NCBI GenBank assembly: GCA_020249025.1
Contig: JADCGM010000338.1
Location: 1-9,134 of the forward strand
Source: Alphaproteobacteria bacterium
Lineage (GTDB): Bacteria; Pseudomonadota; Alphaproteobacteria; Sphingomonadales; Sphingomonadaceae
Length of the DNA: 9,134 bases
Direction of reading: 5' to 3'
In this document: positions 1-6,781 of the stretch, piece by piece
Layout of the letters: each line of letters opens with the position of its first letter
Numbering within the stretch: the first letter of the stretch is position 1
The notes under the pieces: model-generated
The model's input: the letters and a program-made list of their open reading frames with translations, nothing else
What the model was told of the DNA's origin: nothing
The model's database searches: none
Translations under genes and position numbers: made by a program

Positions 1-1280
1 TCGAGCGGCGGCTTCCGGTCCTGCTCAATCCAGGACTCACCAGCGTCTCGGGCGACGCCGCGGCGCTGCCCGCCGACGCGGCGGCGCGCATCCTCGCCCG
101 CGCCCGGCGCGCCTGGGGCCGGTTCAAGGTGGCGGCGGTGTCGTCTTTCGCGTTCGTCGAGGCGGCGGGACCGCTCTATGCGGGCAAGCTGCTGCGCGAC
201 TCGCTGCGCAGGGGCGGGGCGGACGCGCCGCGCGATCCGCTGCCCCGGCTTGATCCGCTGCCCGCGCTCGAGGCGCGGATCGCCGCCGCCGCCGCGGTGC
301 TGCGCGCGATGTCGCTGACCCGGGGCTTCGCGCCTCTGGTCATCCTCGCAGGGCACGGGGCCAATGTCGTCAACAACCCACACGCCAGCGCGCTGCATTG
401 CGGCGCGTGCGGCGGCTATTCGGGCGCGGTCAACGCCCGGCTGCTGGCGTCGCTGCTCAACGATGCCGAGGTCCGCGACGGGCTGACCCGCAAGGGTATC
501 GCTATTCCCGCCGACACGCTGTTCGTCGGCGCGCTGCACGACACCACTACCGACCGCATCGCACTTTACGACAGCGATGCCGACACCGCCGCCCACCGCG
601 CGCAGCTCGATCGGGTGCGGCGCTGGCTGGCGACGGCGGGGGCGATTACCCGCACCGAGCGGGCGCTGCGGCTGCCGCGCGCCGGCTCGGGGGCGGATGT
701 TGCGGCGCGCAGCCGCGACTGGGCGGAAACCCGGCCGGAATGGGCGCTCGCCGGCTGCCGCGCATTCATCGCTGGCCCCCGCGCGCGGACCGCAGGCAAG
801 GCGTTCGGCGGGCGCGCATTTCTTCACGATTATTGCTGGCGCGAGGACGTGGGCTTCGGCGTGCTCGAACTGATCATGACCGCGCCGGTCGTCGTCGCGA
901 GCTGGATCAGTCTGCAATACTACGGCTCATGCGTCTCGCCCGGGGCGTTCGGCGGCGGCAACAAGCTGCTGCACAACGTCGTCGGCGGCATAGGCGTGCT
1001 CGAAGGCAACAGCGGGCCGCTGCGCGCCGGCCTGCCCTGGCAGTCGGTCCACGACGGCGACGGCTTCGTCCACGAGCCGCTGCGGCTGTCGGTGTGCATC
1101 GAGGCGCCGCAGGCGGCGATGACCGACATCATTGCCCGTCACCCTGGCTTGCGCGAGCTGTTCGACAACGGCTGGCTCCACCTCTTCGCGCTCGACGACT
1201 CGGGCCGGATGGCGGCGCGCTACGCTGGCAACCTCGCATGGGAAGCGTACGAGGGGCAGGCGCTTCAGCGGGCCGCATGA
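1..1280 (+). CDS. dabA: DabA-type inorganic carbon transporter subunit (DUF2309), C-terminal part, 5' end outside window
   Basis: The frame is open from the left edge (first full codon at base 3) to TGA at 1278-1280, giving 425 visible residues of a family that is usually about 800-1000 long. The hallmark region GHG...NNPHASALHCGACGG lies at bases 351-416. Its His (354-356) and Cys (399-401) are 15 residues apart, as expected for two of the four zinc ligands of DabA, a beta-carbonic-anhydrase-like protein. The other two ligands would lie in the missing N-terminal half. Further family blocks are SSFAFVE near the left edge, ETRPEWALAGCRAFIAGPR, and the segment EDVGFGVLE through GGGNKLLHN with WQSVHDG. 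In the family, DabA works with the membrane protein DabB to take up inorganic carbon as bicarbonate. DabB is not in view and would be expected upstream. The GTG at 129 is internal, not a start. Confidence 0.93.
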   Translation, partial: ERRLPVLLNPGLTSVSGDAAALPADAAARILARARRAWGRFKVAAVSSFAFVEAAGPLYAGKLLRDSLRRGGADAPRDPLPRLDPLPALEARIAAAAAVLRAMSLTRGFAPLVILAGHGANVVNNPHASALHCGACGGYSGAVNARLLASLLNDAEVRDGLTRKGIAIPADTLFVGALHDTTTDRIALYDSDADTAAHRAQLDRVRRWLATAGAITRTERALRLPRAGSGADVAARSRDWAETRPEWALAGCRAFIAGPRARTAGKAFGGRAFLHDYCWREDVGFGVLELIMTAPVVVASWISLQYYGSCVSPGAFGGGNKLLHNVVGGIGVLEGNSGPLRAGLPWQSVHDGDGFVHEPLRLSVCIEAPQAAMTDIIARHPGLRELFDNGWLHLFALDDSGRMAARYAGNLAWEAYEGQALQRAA

Positions 1281-1293
1281 CCCATCGCGCCGC

Positions 1294-1325
1294 GCCGTCG
1301 GCAGCCCCCCTGTGCTGCCGACGGC
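1294..1325 (+). terminator. GC-rich hairpin after dabA, probable terminator
   Basis: A perfect 11-bp inverted repeat (GCCGTCGGCAG at 1294-1304, CTGCCGACGGC at 1315-1325) encloses a 10-base loop, 13 bases after the dabA stop. No T-run follows, so it is either a weak intrinsic terminator or an mRNA-stabilising 3' hairpin. The position fits transcript closure before the next gene. Confidence 0.6.
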
Positions 1326-1340
1326 CCGGCAACCTGCCGC

Positions 1341-1384
1341 AACCATTTGCTAAGGTCGGTTAACCTTCTCTCGGCATTTTGACG
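1341..1384 (+). promoter_or_regulatory. Possible CtrA-type box and -35 element upstream of the REC-EAL gene
   Basis: The palindrome GGTTAACC lies at 1358-1365. An upstream CTAA (1350-1353) gives CTAA-N6-TTAA, close to but not matching the known CtrA consensus TTAA-N7-TTAA. AACCAT, another sequence often seen in CtrA sites, lies at 1341-1346. TTGACG at 1379-1384 resembles a sigma-70 -35 box, but no good -10 follows at the usual spacing. This region is locally less GC-rich than its surroundings, as promoters often are here. Confidence 0.3.
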
Positions 1385-1455
1385 ATTAGGCGTCATGCTC
1401 TTTGGCAAGCTGTCCGCAACGACGGGCGGCTTCGAGCGAACGCGGAGAGCGAGCC

Positions 1456-2577
1456 ATGCCCGCAAGGGTCCTGATCGTCGACGACGACGCCGATCTCGGC
1501 GAGGAACTCGTCATGGCGCTCGAGGCGGCCGGCGTCGACGCCGACTCGGCCGCGACGCCCGACGATATCCTCACCCGGCTGCGTCCGAACGTCGAGGTCA
1601 TCGTGCTCGACCTGTCGATGCCGCTCGACGGCTTCGATCTCGTCGACGAGCTTGGCCGCCGCGGGCTGTCGCCCGCCATCATCATCTCGAGCGCGCAGGA
1701 TCCGCGGATCGTCAAGGCGGCGGTCCGCCATGCCGAGCAGGCGGGGCTGACCATCACGGGCGCGCTCGCCAAGCCCTATGCGCCCTCAGAACTCGTCGCG
1801 CTTCTGAAGGACGCGAAGGCGAAGGCGCCAGCGGCGGCTGCCGCCGACGCGCCGCTCGATGTCGAGCGCGCCGCCCGCGAGATCACCGTCGCGCTTCAGA
1901 GCAAGCGCCGCCTGTCCGCGCCCGACGAAATCGTCGCTTATGAGGCGCTGCTGCGCTGGACGCCTGGCTTCAATCCGGAGCGCCTGTTCGAGGCCAGCGT
2001 GCCGCTCGACGCGCAGCGGGCGATCACCGAGCGCATCATCGCTCTGTGCGGCGCAGCCTATGCGACACTCGCCGCGGCGGGGCGCGCCCGGGACATCGCC
2101 GTCAACCTGACGCCGGAGCTGCTCTGCGACCACGACCTGTCGTCGCGGCTGCCGGCGCTCGCCCGCGACTCGGGATTCGCGCCCGGGGCGCTGTCACTCG
2201 AACTGACCGAGCACGCCTCGCTCAACGATTTCACCGCCGTCGCCAGCGCCGCCAGCCGTCTGGCGATGCGCGGCTTCAAGCTCGCCATCGACGACTTCGG
2301 CCGGGGCTCGACGAGCTTCGAGCGCCTGCTTGGCCTGCCGCTCGCCGAACTGAAGATCGACAAGGAGATCTTCTGGAGCTGCCTGTCGGGCGAGCTGCCC
2401 GCGGCCATGCTCCGGGAAACCATCGCGTTCTGCCACGCCCACGACATCGCGGTGACGGTCGAGGGGATCGAAAGCGAATCGCATCTTGCGGCCGCCCGCG
2501 ATCTCGGCGCCGACTATGGCCAGGGCTATCTTTGGGGCCGTCCGGCCGCCCCAGGCGACCTGATCGCGCCGAATTGA
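1456..2577 (+). CDS. Response regulator with EAL output domain, predicted c-di-GMP phosphodiesterase
   Basis: The protein has 373 residues in the RocR/PvrR-like receiver-EAL layout. The receiver (about 1-120) is intact: acidic pocket D9-D11, phospho-acceptor D52 in LDLSMP, S78/S79, and K106 in AKPY. The EAL domain (about 140-373) keeps the residues needed for metal binding and catalysis: E163 in EALLRW, N217, E249 in ELTE, D279-D280 in DDFGRG, K300 in LKID, E336 in VEGIE and Q356 in GQGY. There is no GGDEF domain, so hydrolysis of c-di-GMP to pGpG under phosphorylation control is the likely role. The start is ATG 1456, with GGAGAG at 1444-1449 six bases upstream. An in-frame TTG at 1402 has no such signal, and receiver homology begins at the ATG. 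The membrane kinase downstream on the same strand is the obvious candidate partner, by position only. Confidence 0.93.
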   Translation: MPARVLIVDDDADLGEELVMALEAAGVDADSAATPDDILTRLRPNVEVIVLDLSMPLDGFDLVDELGRRGLSPAIIISSAQDPRIVKAAVRHAEQAGLTITGALAKPYAPSELVALLKDAKAKAPAAAAADAPLDVERAAREITVALQSKRRLSAPDEIVAYEALLRWTPGFNPERLFEASVPLDAQRAITERIIALCGAAYATLAAAGRARDIAVNLTPELLCDHDLSSRLPALARDSGFAPGALSLELTEHASLNDFTAVASAASRLAMRGFKLAIDDFGRGSTSFERLLGLPLAELKIDKEIFWSCLSGELPAAMLRETIAFCHAHDIAVTVEGIESESHLAAARDLGADYGQGYLWGRPAAPGDLIAPN

Positions 2578-2578
2578 T

Positions 2579-2610
2579 CCGATTTCGACCCAAAGTCAGT
2601 CGAATTTCGG
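2579..2610 (+). terminator. Imperfect hairpin directly after the REC-EAL stop
   Basis: TTCGAC (2584-2589) pairs with GTCGAA (2599-2604). The outer CCGA (2579-2582) pairs with TCGG (2607-2610) across a mismatch and a bulge, leaving a 9-base loop. It begins one base after the stop codon and lacks a T-run. Its left arm and loop contain one copy of the TTTCGACCCAA motif, so terminator and operator readings compete here. Confidence 0.4.
2583..2595 (-). promoter_or_regulatory. TTGGGTC-type motif, copy 1
   Basis: On the minus strand this reads CTTTGGGTCGAAA. It shares 11 identical bases with copy 2 (TTTCGACCCAA on the plus strand), about 120 bases away in the same intergenic region. The function is unknown; it could be part of the overlapping hairpin. 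Confidence 0.35.
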
Positions 2611-2701
2611 AGCAATCTTACTTAAAGCTACAACTGTCGCGGGCGTCTCGCCGAGTGCAGCTGGGGGGAAACGGCTGAACCGGTCGGCGGACTGCGACGG
2701 C

Positions 2702-2714
2702 TTTCGACCCAATT
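2702..2714 (-). promoter_or_regulatory. TTGGGTC-type motif, copy 2, just before the membrane kinase start
   Basis: The minus strand reads AATTGGGTCGAAA. The motif ends 12 bases before the TTG start of the membrane kinase and touches its ribosome binding site, so a protein bound here could block expression. That is inference from position. No known factor is recognised. Confidence 0.4.
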
Positions 2715-2726
2715 CGGGGGGATCGG

Positions 2727-5009
2727 TTGAGCGTTGCGTCGTCAGACGAGAAGGCCGTGACGGGCCCGCTGCAGGCGCGGCGAGCGATCCTGCTCGCCGT
2801 CGTCGCCGCGGCGGCGCTCGGCTTCAGCTCGTTCCGCATCGCGCCCGCCCCCGGCTTCGAGCTCTATCTCGCACCGATCTTCTACCTCATCGCCTATCGC
2901 CTTTACGGCGTCCGCGTCGGCATGATCGCCGCGGTGCTGTTCATGTCGCCGAGCTGGTTCTGGTGGGGCCATGTCTTCTCGATCGGCATGGGGGTGGCGC
3001 ATGTCGTCGCCATCCACCTCATGCGCCGGCGCTTCCCGCTGTTCGCGGAATCGACCGTCATCTTCCTTGGCACCTTCGGCATCGTGGCCGGCTATGTGTT
3101 CCTGTCGTGGAACTACGACGCGGCGCCGGTCACGGCCGGGCTCATCGTGTTTCGCAAGGTTCTGAACGACGGCCTCGCGGCGGCGCTCGTCGACGTGCTG
3201 TTCCTGCTGCGCACCATCGACCCGGTGACGTTGCGCATCAAGCGGCCGCCTCCGGTCGGCCTGGCGCTGTTCGTCCGCGGCTTCGCCAACGCTTTCATCC
3301 TCGTCGTCGGCATCGCAGTCTACGTCGCCGAGGCCGACCAGTTCCGCCCGCTGTTCACCAGCGGCTCCGAGCGGCTGCGCCAAACCGTCGCCGATCAGAT
3401 CCAGACCGACCGGGCGCTGCAGAAACGCGTCGTGCTCGAAGGCGTCGTCAAGCTGACGATCAGCGATCCCGGCGAGCCCGTGTCGACCGTATATCTGTCG
3501 ACATCCATGCGTCGGCTGGAATCGCTGCCTGATCTCAAGACTAAGCTCGGCTGCGACAAGATCGATGACGGCGCGACCTACTCCGGCCCCAACGACCAGC
3601 GCACGTTCCAATATTGGGTGTCGACCTGCACGATCAGCTCGGTCCGCACCGAGCGCGGCCCGATCCATGTGCTGACGTCCTACCGGCCGCAGGCGCTGGC
3701 GGTCTACGGGCACATCCTCGCCGATCTCGGCGTGCTCATCATCCTCGGCCTCGCCGCCTCGATCGGCATGCGCGGGTTGAACTCCCTGTTCTCGAATTCG
3801 GTGCGGACCTGGACGAACGTCGTGTCGAACTTCGGCAAGCCGGGCATCCTCGTGCCGCCGTCGCTGCCCTTCGAGGAGTTCGACACGCCGGTCCGCCAGT
3901 TCGTCGAGGCCAACAACGACTATGCTGCGCTCATCGAGGAGCGGCGGCAGAGCCAGCAGGCGATCACCGAGCTGAAGGCGAGCATTGATCTTCGCCTGCT
4001 CAGCGACGTCAGCATCGATCCGGAATCCGGCTGCGTCGCCTTCACCGACCTCGACCCGACCCACGGCCGGACCGAGGGCCAGGTGTCGATCCATCCCGCC
4101 GACCGTGCGACGGTCGCGGCCGGCCTCGTCGATCGCGAGCCGATCGTCGAGTTCCGCATCGCCGACCGGCCGGCGACCGAGTGGTACATGCTGCTCGCCA
4201 AGGACCAGCTCGCTCCGGGCCGCTACCGGTCGGGCATCTTCTGCCGCCTGCGCCAGCCGCGCACCGCGGTCGCACTGATGCTGCACCAGTCGCGCCTCGT
4301 CGAAATCGGCGGCATGGCCTCGGCGATCAGCCACGAGATGAAGCAGCCGCTGTTCACGATCGCGCTCGCGGCCGAGAACGGCGCCACCTATCTCGGCGCG
4401 GTCGACGACGACAAGGCGCGCAAGGCGTCGCAGAAGTTCGACAAGATCGTCGCGCAGGTGAAGCGCGCCCGTGAGATCATCGACCGCATCTCGCGCTACG
4501 CCCGCATCGAGGGCGGCGATGCGTCGAGCTTCGATTTCCGCGACGTCATCGCCAACGCCACCGAGTTCATGCGGCCGATGTATCTGAAGGAGGGCGTCAC
4601 GCTCGCCCTGTCCTGCACCTTCGACGCCGCCGTCCACGTCAGCCTGCCGCGGGTCGGCTTCGAACAGGTTGTCGTCAACGCGCTGCAGAACGCGCTCGAC
4701 GCCGTCACCGCGCGCCTCGCCAAGTCGCCCGACCCCGCCGGCCGAGTTGACATCGCCATCTCGCGCAAGGCCGACGGCGGCCTCCAGGTCGTCGTCTCCG
4801 ACAACGGCTCCGGGCTGCCGCCGGCGGTGGGCGATGCGCTGTTCGACCCCTTCTTCACGACGAAGGAAGCCGGCAAGGGCACCGGCCTTGGGCTCTACAT
4901 CTGCCGTCAGATCATCGCCGAGGCGGGTGGCCAGATCGCGCTCGCCAGCCGGCCCGAGGGCGGCGCGGCGCTTACCATCGACTTCCCGGCCGACATCATC
5001 GTGGATTGA
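2727..5009 (+). CDS. Membrane-bound sensor histidine kinase with polytopic N-terminus
   Basis: The protein has 760 residues. Residues 19-200 contain about seven hydrophobic segments (near 19-37, 45-61, 64-80, 84-99, 108-128, 145-161, 180-200). An approximately 120-residue, probably extracytoplasmic stretch follows, with two Cys (C276, C301) that could form a disulfide, then a last membrane segment near 323-346. A cytoplasmic linker has a predicted coil (about 385-420) and a PAS-like region (about 420-510), but I see no clear HAMP. The kinase core is complete: phospho-acceptor H536 in SHEMKQPL, N651/N655 in the N box, D692 in SDNGSGLP, F709 in DPFFTTK, and GTGLGL at 718-723. The H-box style resembles DctB/FixL kinases and the neighbouring PAS kinase. 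The start is TTG 2727, with GGGGGGA at 2716-2722 four bases upstream. A GTG at 2757 has poorly placed signals. The ligand is unknown; the REC-EAL gene upstream is a plausible partner. Confidence 0.9.
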   Translation: MSVASSDEKAVTGPLQARRAILLAVVAAAALGFSSFRIAPAPGFELYLAPIFYLIAYRLYGVRVGMIAAVLFMSPSWFWWGHVFSIGMGVAHVVAIHLMRRRFPLFAESTVIFLGTFGIVAGYVFLSWNYDAAPVTAGLIVFRKVLNDGLAAALVDVLFLLRTIDPVTLRIKRPPPVGLALFVRGFANAFILVVGIAVYVAEADQFRPLFTSGSERLRQTVADQIQTDRALQKRVVLEGVVKLTISDPGEPVSTVYLSTSMRRLESLPDLKTKLGCDKIDDGATYSGPNDQRTFQYWVSTCTISSVRTERGPIHVLTSYRPQALAVYGHILADLGVLIILGLAASIGMRGLNSLFSNSVRTWTNVVSNFGKPGILVPPSLPFEEFDTPVRQFVEANNDYAALIEERRQSQQAITELKASIDLRLLSDVSIDPESGCVAFTDLDPTHGRTEGQVSIHPADRATVAAGLVDREPIVEFRIADRPATEWYMLLAKDQLAPGRYRSGIFCRLRQPRTAVALMLHQSRLVEIGGMASAISHEMKQPLFTIALAAENGATYLGAVDDDKARKASQKFDKIVAQVKRAREIIDRISRYARIEGGDASSFDFRDVIANATEFMRPMYLKEGVTLALSCTFDAAVHVSLPRVGFEQVVVNALQNALDAVTARLAKSPDPAGRVDIAISRKADGGLQVVVSDNGSGLPPAVGDALFDPFFTTKEAGKGTGLGLYICRQIIAEAGGQIALASRPEGGAALTIDFPADIIVD

Positions 5010-5013
5010 GGCC

Positions 5014-5037
5014 GCGGTCCGCCGCAACGCGGACCGC
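5014..5037. terminator. Hairpin between convergent kinase genes, probable bidirectional terminator
   Basis: A perfect 9-bp inverted repeat (GCGGTCCGC at 5014-5022, GCGGACCGC at 5029-5037) has a 6-base loop. It fills most of the 41-base gap between the stop codons of the two convergent histidine kinases and can serve both strands. There is no T-run on either side. Confidence 0.6.
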
Positions 5038-5050
5038 CCAAGGCCGGGCG

Positions 5051-6181
5051 CTAGGCCGCCGGCTTCAGCGACAGCGTGACGACGGCGCCGTCGTCGCCGT
5101 TCGCGACCGCCAGATCGCCGTCATGATCGCGCAGGATGCCATAGGTGATCGACAGGCCGAGCCCGACGCCGCGGCCCGGCTCCTTCGTCGTGAAGAAGGG
5201 ATCGATGACGCGGTCGAGCGTTTCCGGCGCGAAGCCGCCGCCCCGGTCCTCGACCGTGATGCGCACCCGGCCGGCCATCGGATCGAACCAGGCGCGCACC
5301 AGCACGAACGGCCGGTCCTCGGTCGCGCCGGGCGAGTCGCCGAGGCGTTCGGCGACGGCGTCGACCGCATTGAGCAGCACATTGGCGAGCGCCTGGCGGA
5401 GCTGGGCGCGGTCGCCGTGGACGACCGGCAGATCCTCTTCGATCCGCGTCGAGATCCGGATGCCGTTCTGCCGGCACTGCGGCTCGACCGCCGCCACCGC
5501 GTCGGTGACCAGCGCCTTGGGCTTGATCGGGCCGCTGTCCTGCTCGGTGCGGCGGCCGAAGATGCGCATGCGCTCGACGATGCGGCTGGCGCGAACGGTC
5601 TGCGCCACGATCCGGCGCAGCTTGTCGCGCATGTAGGCGGTCTGCTCGTTGCACTGGTCGGGCAGGCGGTGGAGCGCGTTCTCGCCGGCGAGGCGGATGA
5701 CGTTGAGCGGCTGGTTGAGCTCGTGCGCCATGCCGGTCGCCATCTCGCCGAGCAGCACGAGGCGGGCGCTTTGCTGGAGCCGCTCCTCGCGCTCGCGCTG
5801 TTCGGTTGCGTCGGCGATGTAGCCGATCGCGTCCCGCGATCCGTCGTCGTCGCGGTGGATATGATAGGCGATCTCCAGCCAGCGCACGGCGCCTTCGGGC
5901 GTGCGGACCCGGAACGTCGCCTTGAAGCGGCCGGTCTCGCGCGCCTTGCGCAGCTGGGCGATGACGAGCGGCATGTCCTCGGGATGGATCGCCTCGCGCC
6001 ACGCGCGGTCGTCCTCGAACACCTTGGCGGGCAGCCCGAAGCGGGTCGCGAGATCGTCCGAGGCGTCGATCAGGCGCAGGCCGGCCTCATCCGGCTCGGC
6101 GCGCCAGACGGCGATGACGAACGGGGCGTCCTTGCTGAGCCGCGTGATGCGCTCGCGCCAGCTTTCGTCGCGGATGTTCAT
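5051..6181 (-). CDS. Cytoplasmic PAS-domain sensor histidine kinase
   Basis: The protein has 376 residues and no membrane segment. An N-terminal PAS domain (about 15-130) has a typical PAS_3-like core (IHPEDMPL, FRVRTPEGAVRWLE) and a PAC end (YIADATEQRERE). The kinase core follows: H153 in AHELNQPL, N271 in LLNAVDAV, D312 in VEDRGGGF, then DPFFTTKEPGRGVGLGLSI. The H-box belongs to the DctB/FixL style and resembles the membrane kinase across the gap. I see no haem-type PAS signature. The ATG at 6181-6179 overlaps the stop of the upstream receiver gene (ATGA on the minus strand), so the two are probably co-transcribed and translationally coupled, which makes that receiver the likely substrate. 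The signal is unknown. The stop is TAG at 5053-5051. Confidence 0.93.
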   Translation of the reverse strand: MNIRDESWRERITRLSKDAPFVIAVWRAEPDEAGLRLIDASDDLATRFGLPAKVFEDDRAWREAIHPEDMPLVIAQLRKARETGRFKATFRVRTPEGAVRWLEIAYHIHRDDDGSRDAIGYIADATEQREREERLQQSARLVLLGEMATGMAHELNQPLNVIRLAGENALHRLPDQCNEQTAYMRDKLRRIVAQTVRASRIVERMRIFGRRTEQDSGPIKPKALVTDAVAAVEPQCRQNGIRISTRIEEDLPVVHGDRAQLRQALANVLLNAVDAVAERLGDSPGATEDRPFVLVRAWFDPMAGRVRITVEDRGGGFAPETLDRVIDPFFTTKEPGRGVGLGLSITYGILRDHDGDLAVANGDDGAVVTLSLKPAA

Positions 6182-6540
6182 CCGGCGGCCCGTTCGGCGA
6201 GAAGCGACAGCACCAGACGCGGATCGAGCGGCTTGCCGATGCAGCGGGTCACCCCGAGGCCGATCGCGGTGCGCTCGACTTCGGCCGTCAGCTGGCCGGA
6301 GACGAGCAGAACCGGCGCGTCGCCCTGCGTGGCGCGCGCCGCCGCAATGACGTCGAGACCGGACTCCCGCCCGAGACGGAGATCGGTGATGACGAGATCG
6401 AAGCGGTCGGCCCCGAGCAGGGCGCGCGCGTCGGGCACGGCGTGCGCCAGCACGGCCGCATGACCCTTCATCTCGAGAAACTCGGCGAGCTCCTCACAGA
6501 TTTCGGGCTCGTCATCGACGATCAGGACCCGCGCACCCAC
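6178..6540 (-). CDS. Single-domain response regulator (stand-alone receiver)
   Basis: The protein has 120 residues, essentially one receiver domain: D9/D10/E11 acidic pocket, phospho-acceptor D53 in ITDLRLG, S81 in LLVSGQ and K103 in IGKPL. It has no output domain, so it must act by protein contact, as a phosphate shuttle or as a phosphate sink, as CheY- and DivK-type proteins do. The start is GTG at 6540-6538. GAGG lies about 10 bases upstream, and an in-frame TGA five codons upstream rules out a longer form. The gene leads the operon with the PAS kinase, overlapping its start by four bases. It lacks the motif I would associate with SdrG-type stress receivers, so I do not assign it to that pathway. 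Confidence 0.92.
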   Translation of the reverse strand: MGARVLIVDDEPEICEELAEFLEMKGHAAVLAHAVPDARALLGADRFDLVITDLRLGRESGLDVIAAARATQGDAPVLLVSGQLTAEVERTAIGLGVTRCIGKPLDPRLVLSLLAERAAG

Positions 6541-6781
6541 AGCCGTCAGACCTCATTGCTCCAGCACGCGCGCTCGCAATGGCGCGACGGATTGGGACCA
6601 GCGACCGGCTTTGTGCGACAAGCCGTTGCCTGCGACAATGCATCCCACCCCGGATTGCATCCAAAACGGATCAATTTGGGTCCGTAATGGCGGAAATGTC
6701 GGGGCGTGCTGGGGTCTAGCCGTATCAGTTTTGCCGCCATATCCTGTTGAGCGACAAGGTTGAAGTCTTGGGGGTCAGGCA
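6541..6781. promoter_or_regulatory. Divergent promoter region between the receiver-PAS kinase operon and the winged-helix regulator
   Basis: These 241 bases separate two divergent start codons and should carry promoters for both directions. Visible structure: TTGTGCGACAA (6611-6621), a related TTGCCTGCGACAA (6626-6638) and TTGAGCGACAA (6747-6757); paired ATGCATCC/TTGCATCC repeats around 6638-6662; the inverted pair ATGGCGG (6687-6693) and CCGCCAT (6734-6740); and one copy of the TTGGGTC motif. GGGGG at 6770-6774 is the probable ribosome binding site for the gene at 6782. I could not place -35/-10 boxes with confidence. No convincing coding frame exists here. Confidence 0.6.
6673..6687 (+). 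promoter_or_regulatory. TTGGGTC-type motif, copy 3
   Basis: AATTTGGGTCCGTAA lies near the middle of the divergent region. It shares TTGGGTCCG with the copy at 8570-8578 upstream of the CtrA-like gene, and TTGGGTC with the copies before the membrane kinase. The binding factor is unknown. Confidence 0.4.

Noticed and set aside
398..1363. 321-codon plus-strand frame inside dabA
   Set aside because: It is very Arg- and Ala-rich without any motif. The overlapping frame carries the conserved DabA zinc-site region.
2742..5027. 761-codon open frame on the minus strand opposite the membrane kinase
   Set aside because: It has an Arg/Asp-rich composition with no recognisable domain and exactly mirrors a kinase with complete motifs. 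Long antisense frames are common in GC-rich DNA with strong third-position bias.
5006..6463. 485-codon plus-strand frame opposite the PAS kinase and receiver
   Set aside because: It is antisense to two genes with full catalytic motifs, has the low-complexity composition typical of such shadows, and has no ribosome binding site or domain.
6178..6540. SdrG-type single-domain receiver of the general stress response
   Set aside because: The segment after the conserved Lys lacks the motif I associate with that group, so I kept the call generic.
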